Source: Porphyra umbilicalis (taxonomy: Eukaryota; Rhodophyta; Bangiophyceae; Bangiales; Bangiaceae). Taken from it: a stretch of DNA of 64,000 nt. Position numbers and translations under genes: made by a program. The notes under the pieces were generated by a model. The model was not told the DNA's origin. It saw only the letters and a program-made list of their open reading frames with translations, and did no database searches. This document shows, in pieces, positions 62,239 through 64,000 of this stretch; the stretch's first letter is position 1; every line of letters starts with the position of its first letter. Where the stretch lies: contig KV918783.1 of NCBI GenBank assembly GCA_002049455.2, positions 124,001-188,000 of the forward strand, in the 5' to 3' direction.

Positions 62239-63533
62239 GCGGGGTAGTGCGCCCGGACATACATGTCCCTGCGCGCACAGAGAAAAACAACCTTTTTGTT
62301 TTAGCACCTTGTGTTGTCCATGACACCAGCATCAGGCCGCTTTCATGCAGCAGACCAGGAGAGAGACACAAAAGAGCAGTGCAAACGAGCAGAAGATGCA
62401 CGACAATCCGACGATGACCAACACGCGCGGATGAATCCCGCGGGTCTCATGCTTTACTCATCCACCATCGCCCTCCCGCCATCATTGGCTACCTGAGTGT
62501 GTTGCTGCGAAACGCCTCCGATATTGACCACTCGGTCAAGCGAAGGGCACGCTGTAGAGCGGCCGTTTCCAAACCAAGGCCGTATAGTGGTCGCTCACAG
62601 GACAAGACTCACAACTGGTGTCACCAGTAGGGAGGAGCGGTGCCCTACATGCACAAGTGACGCGACCAGCGTGCAAGCGCGTACCGCAGACAAATGCCGA
62701 GCCCCACGTTAAGGAGACGAAGCAGAGTTTCTTGCCACACCGTTCCGAACTCGGGAGCTCTGTACGGCCGTATGTCTTTGAGACGCTGCTGTCTTGCCCG
62801 CTGCCCGACCTCGCGTCGCCGGTGGCGGGGCGCGACGGCCCCCCCCACAGCACGGCGGCTGCGCCACCCGCGGTGCGCGCCGCCCCCACCCGCGGGCGTG
62901 GCGGCGCGGCGCGTGTCACGACGGCCGACGGGCGGGGCGCGCGGCGCCTCGACGGCGGCCGCACGGCGAGCACCCCCGCCGTCAGCGGCGCGTCGTGGCG
63001 CAGCCGTGACGCCCGGCGGCCGACCGCCCGTGCCGGTGGCGCCGGCGAGGCAGGCGTCGGCCGCGACGGGGACGTCAGAGGCGCGCGCGCGCGCGCGTCT
63101 GCCCGCACCGGCCGCGCGCTCGGCGTCGGGCGACAGCGTCTCGGACCGAGTCCCGGCGTCGGCCGCGGCGCCCGCTTGTGGGTAGCCGGGCAGCGCTGCC
63201 GCACGGCGAGCAGTGACGGCGGCCACGCAGGGAGGGGGGGGGGGGGGGTGGCGGCGCTAGAGCCCGCCGCCGCCGCCGCCACAGGCGCCGCCACGGTGGC
63301 AGCCGCCGCCGACGGGGCCGGCGGTGGCGCCCGCGCCGCCGCCGCCGCGGCAGAGACCGTGGCGGGAATGGTAACGACGGGTGGGAGGTTGGCAGCAAGA
63401 TGGTCGCCGGGGAGCGATCGGCGGCCGCTGCCTGCGCGCTAGCGGGGGGGGGGCATAGTTAACCAGGACGGCGGCGGGGGCGGGGACGGGGGGGGGGATG
63501 CACCGACGCGGGCGCTGACACGGTCCGTAGTCT
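62239..63533. other. Downstream and GC-rich intergenic DNA
   Basis: 62239-62720 is the 3' side of the secreted-protein gene, with no further gene. 62790-63440 is extremely GC-rich with low-complexity frames on both strands and a 15-base G run at 63234-63248. Confidence 0.45.
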
Positions 63534-63539
63534 CAGGGT

Positions 63540-63699
63540 CATTCTACACCAGCCCGAACGCCCCGAACGTCCGAACGCTGAACGGTCATAATGAAATTCC
63601 ATTGGCCAAGCATCCCAGCCGAGGCCACGTCGCCCAATGAGATTTCGATGTAGCCGTTCAGAATTCGAACGTTCGGAGCGTTCGGGCTGGTGTAGAATG
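63540..63699. mobile_element. 160-bp foldback MITE with 6-bp target duplication
   Basis: Almost the whole element is an inverted repeat: CATTCTACACCAGCCCGAAC at the left pairs with the right end for about 66 bases, with only ~5 mismatches in the part compared. Flanks are CAGGGT at 63534-63539 and CAGGGT at 63700-63705. No coding capacity. Confidence 0.88.
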
Positions 63700-63722
63700 C
63701 AGGGTTGCGTTGGTTTGGTGAA

Positions 63723-63801
63723 CCATCAGATGGTTCAATAAGTCGTGAATAATTCAACGTTTGAACCAAACCAAACGTAAACGGACTTATTGAACTGATG
63801 G
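63723..63801. repeat. Imperfect AT-richer palindrome
   Basis: CCATCAGATGGTTCAATAAG at 63723 is mirrored at 63784-63801 (GACTTATTGAACTGATGG) with a 4-base loop-out. A second, inner pair (TTGGTTTGGTGAACC / TTGAACCAAACC) lies across it. Probably another small foldback remnant. Confidence 0.55.
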
Positions 63802-64000
63802 ATCCTGAGTCTCCACCGAATTTGGATTTTCTCGCCGCCGTCACGCGTACACCTCGCACAAGTCCCCCCCCAACGCCCGCGGCGGCACCCCCCCCCCCTC
63901 TGGCAGCTCTGCCAACGCCACATACCCCGCCACCGCGTATGCCGCGGCGGTGGCCGCGACGCGCGCCGCCGTCCACGCGAATGGCACCCACACCCCCCCC
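63802..64000. other. GC-rich end of window, nothing recognised
   Basis: Pro/Arg-rich translations and C runs only; any gene would continue beyond the window. Confidence 0.4.

Noticed and set aside
63539-63991. Minus-strand 150-codon gene at the window end
   Set aside because: Its frame runs through the 160-bp foldback element and the adjacent palindrome, so the coding appearance is accidental.

Overview
The window looks like nuclear DNA of a GC-rich eukaryote whose intergenic space is built almost entirely from transposable elements. The evidence is spliceosomal-type introns (for example a 130-nt GT-AG intron in a PIF/Harbinger transposase), eukaryotic DNA-transposon superfamilies (CACTA, hAT, PIF/Harbinger, Tc1/mariner-like), a Copia retrotransposon primed by the anticodon half of initiator Met-tRNA, and an NB-ARC-TPR protein. 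High GC, few introns, GGC-type simple repeats and this transposon mix fit a bangiophyte red alga (Porphyra/Pyropia type); that is inference from general features, not from a marker gene.

Layout. 0-3 kb: decayed CACTA (Tnp2) transposase. 3-10 kb: no recognised gene, but one GC-rich repeat ('element A', reverse copy) is split by a 1.44-kb DNA transposon with a perfect CCG target duplication. 10.27-12.97 kb: an intact 902-codon NB-ARC-TPR gene, the best host-gene candidate. 13-19 kb: GC-rich DNA with a G-rich minisatellite and a WD40-like pseudogene. 19-21.3 kb: two copies of element A, one carrying a hAT-type non-autonomous element ('element B') with an 8-bp target duplication. 23.4-24.8 kb: a hypothetical protein region. 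25.3-25.7 kb: a TA-flanked MITE. 25.8-32.8 kb: a Copia retrotransposon with ~0.9-kb LTRs and a gag-pol frame broken by four stops, two frameshifts and a 1.5-kb insertion. 32.84-35.51 kb (minus): a miniature-LTR element with 77-bp LTRs, primer site, polypurine tract and CCCAA target duplication. 35.6-36.4 kb: hAT-like transposase remnant. 39.8-41 kb: an uninterrupted Tc1/mariner-like transposase with a full DDE set.

41.6-51.4 kb is a large inverted repeat (arms ~1.87 kb, ~98-99% identical where compared) around a decayed PIF/Harbinger element with two convergent genes and around a 312-bp foldback element. The left arm holds a MITE whose empty TA site is still intact in the right arm. 51.7-52.9 kb (minus): an intact zinc-knuckle protein gene. 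53.3-55.7 kb: a cluster of MITEs of the same TA family. 57.1-58.7 kb: a reverse copy of element A, again with element B at the same 8-bp site but in the opposite relative orientation. 61.5-62.2 kb: an intact gene for a small secreted four-cysteine protein. 63.54-63.70 kb: a 160-bp foldback element with a 6-bp target duplication.

Four coding frames therefore look alive: NB-ARC-TPR, Tc1-like transposase, zinc-knuckle protein and secreted protein. Nearly everything else that can be read is a fossil of transposition. The most unusual observations are the repeated hAT insertion into one exact site of another transposon, the miniature LTR element with a 2.5-kb non-viral interior, and the Harbinger element caught between long inverted arms. 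No rRNA, tRNA, CRISPR array or operon-like arrangement was seen.
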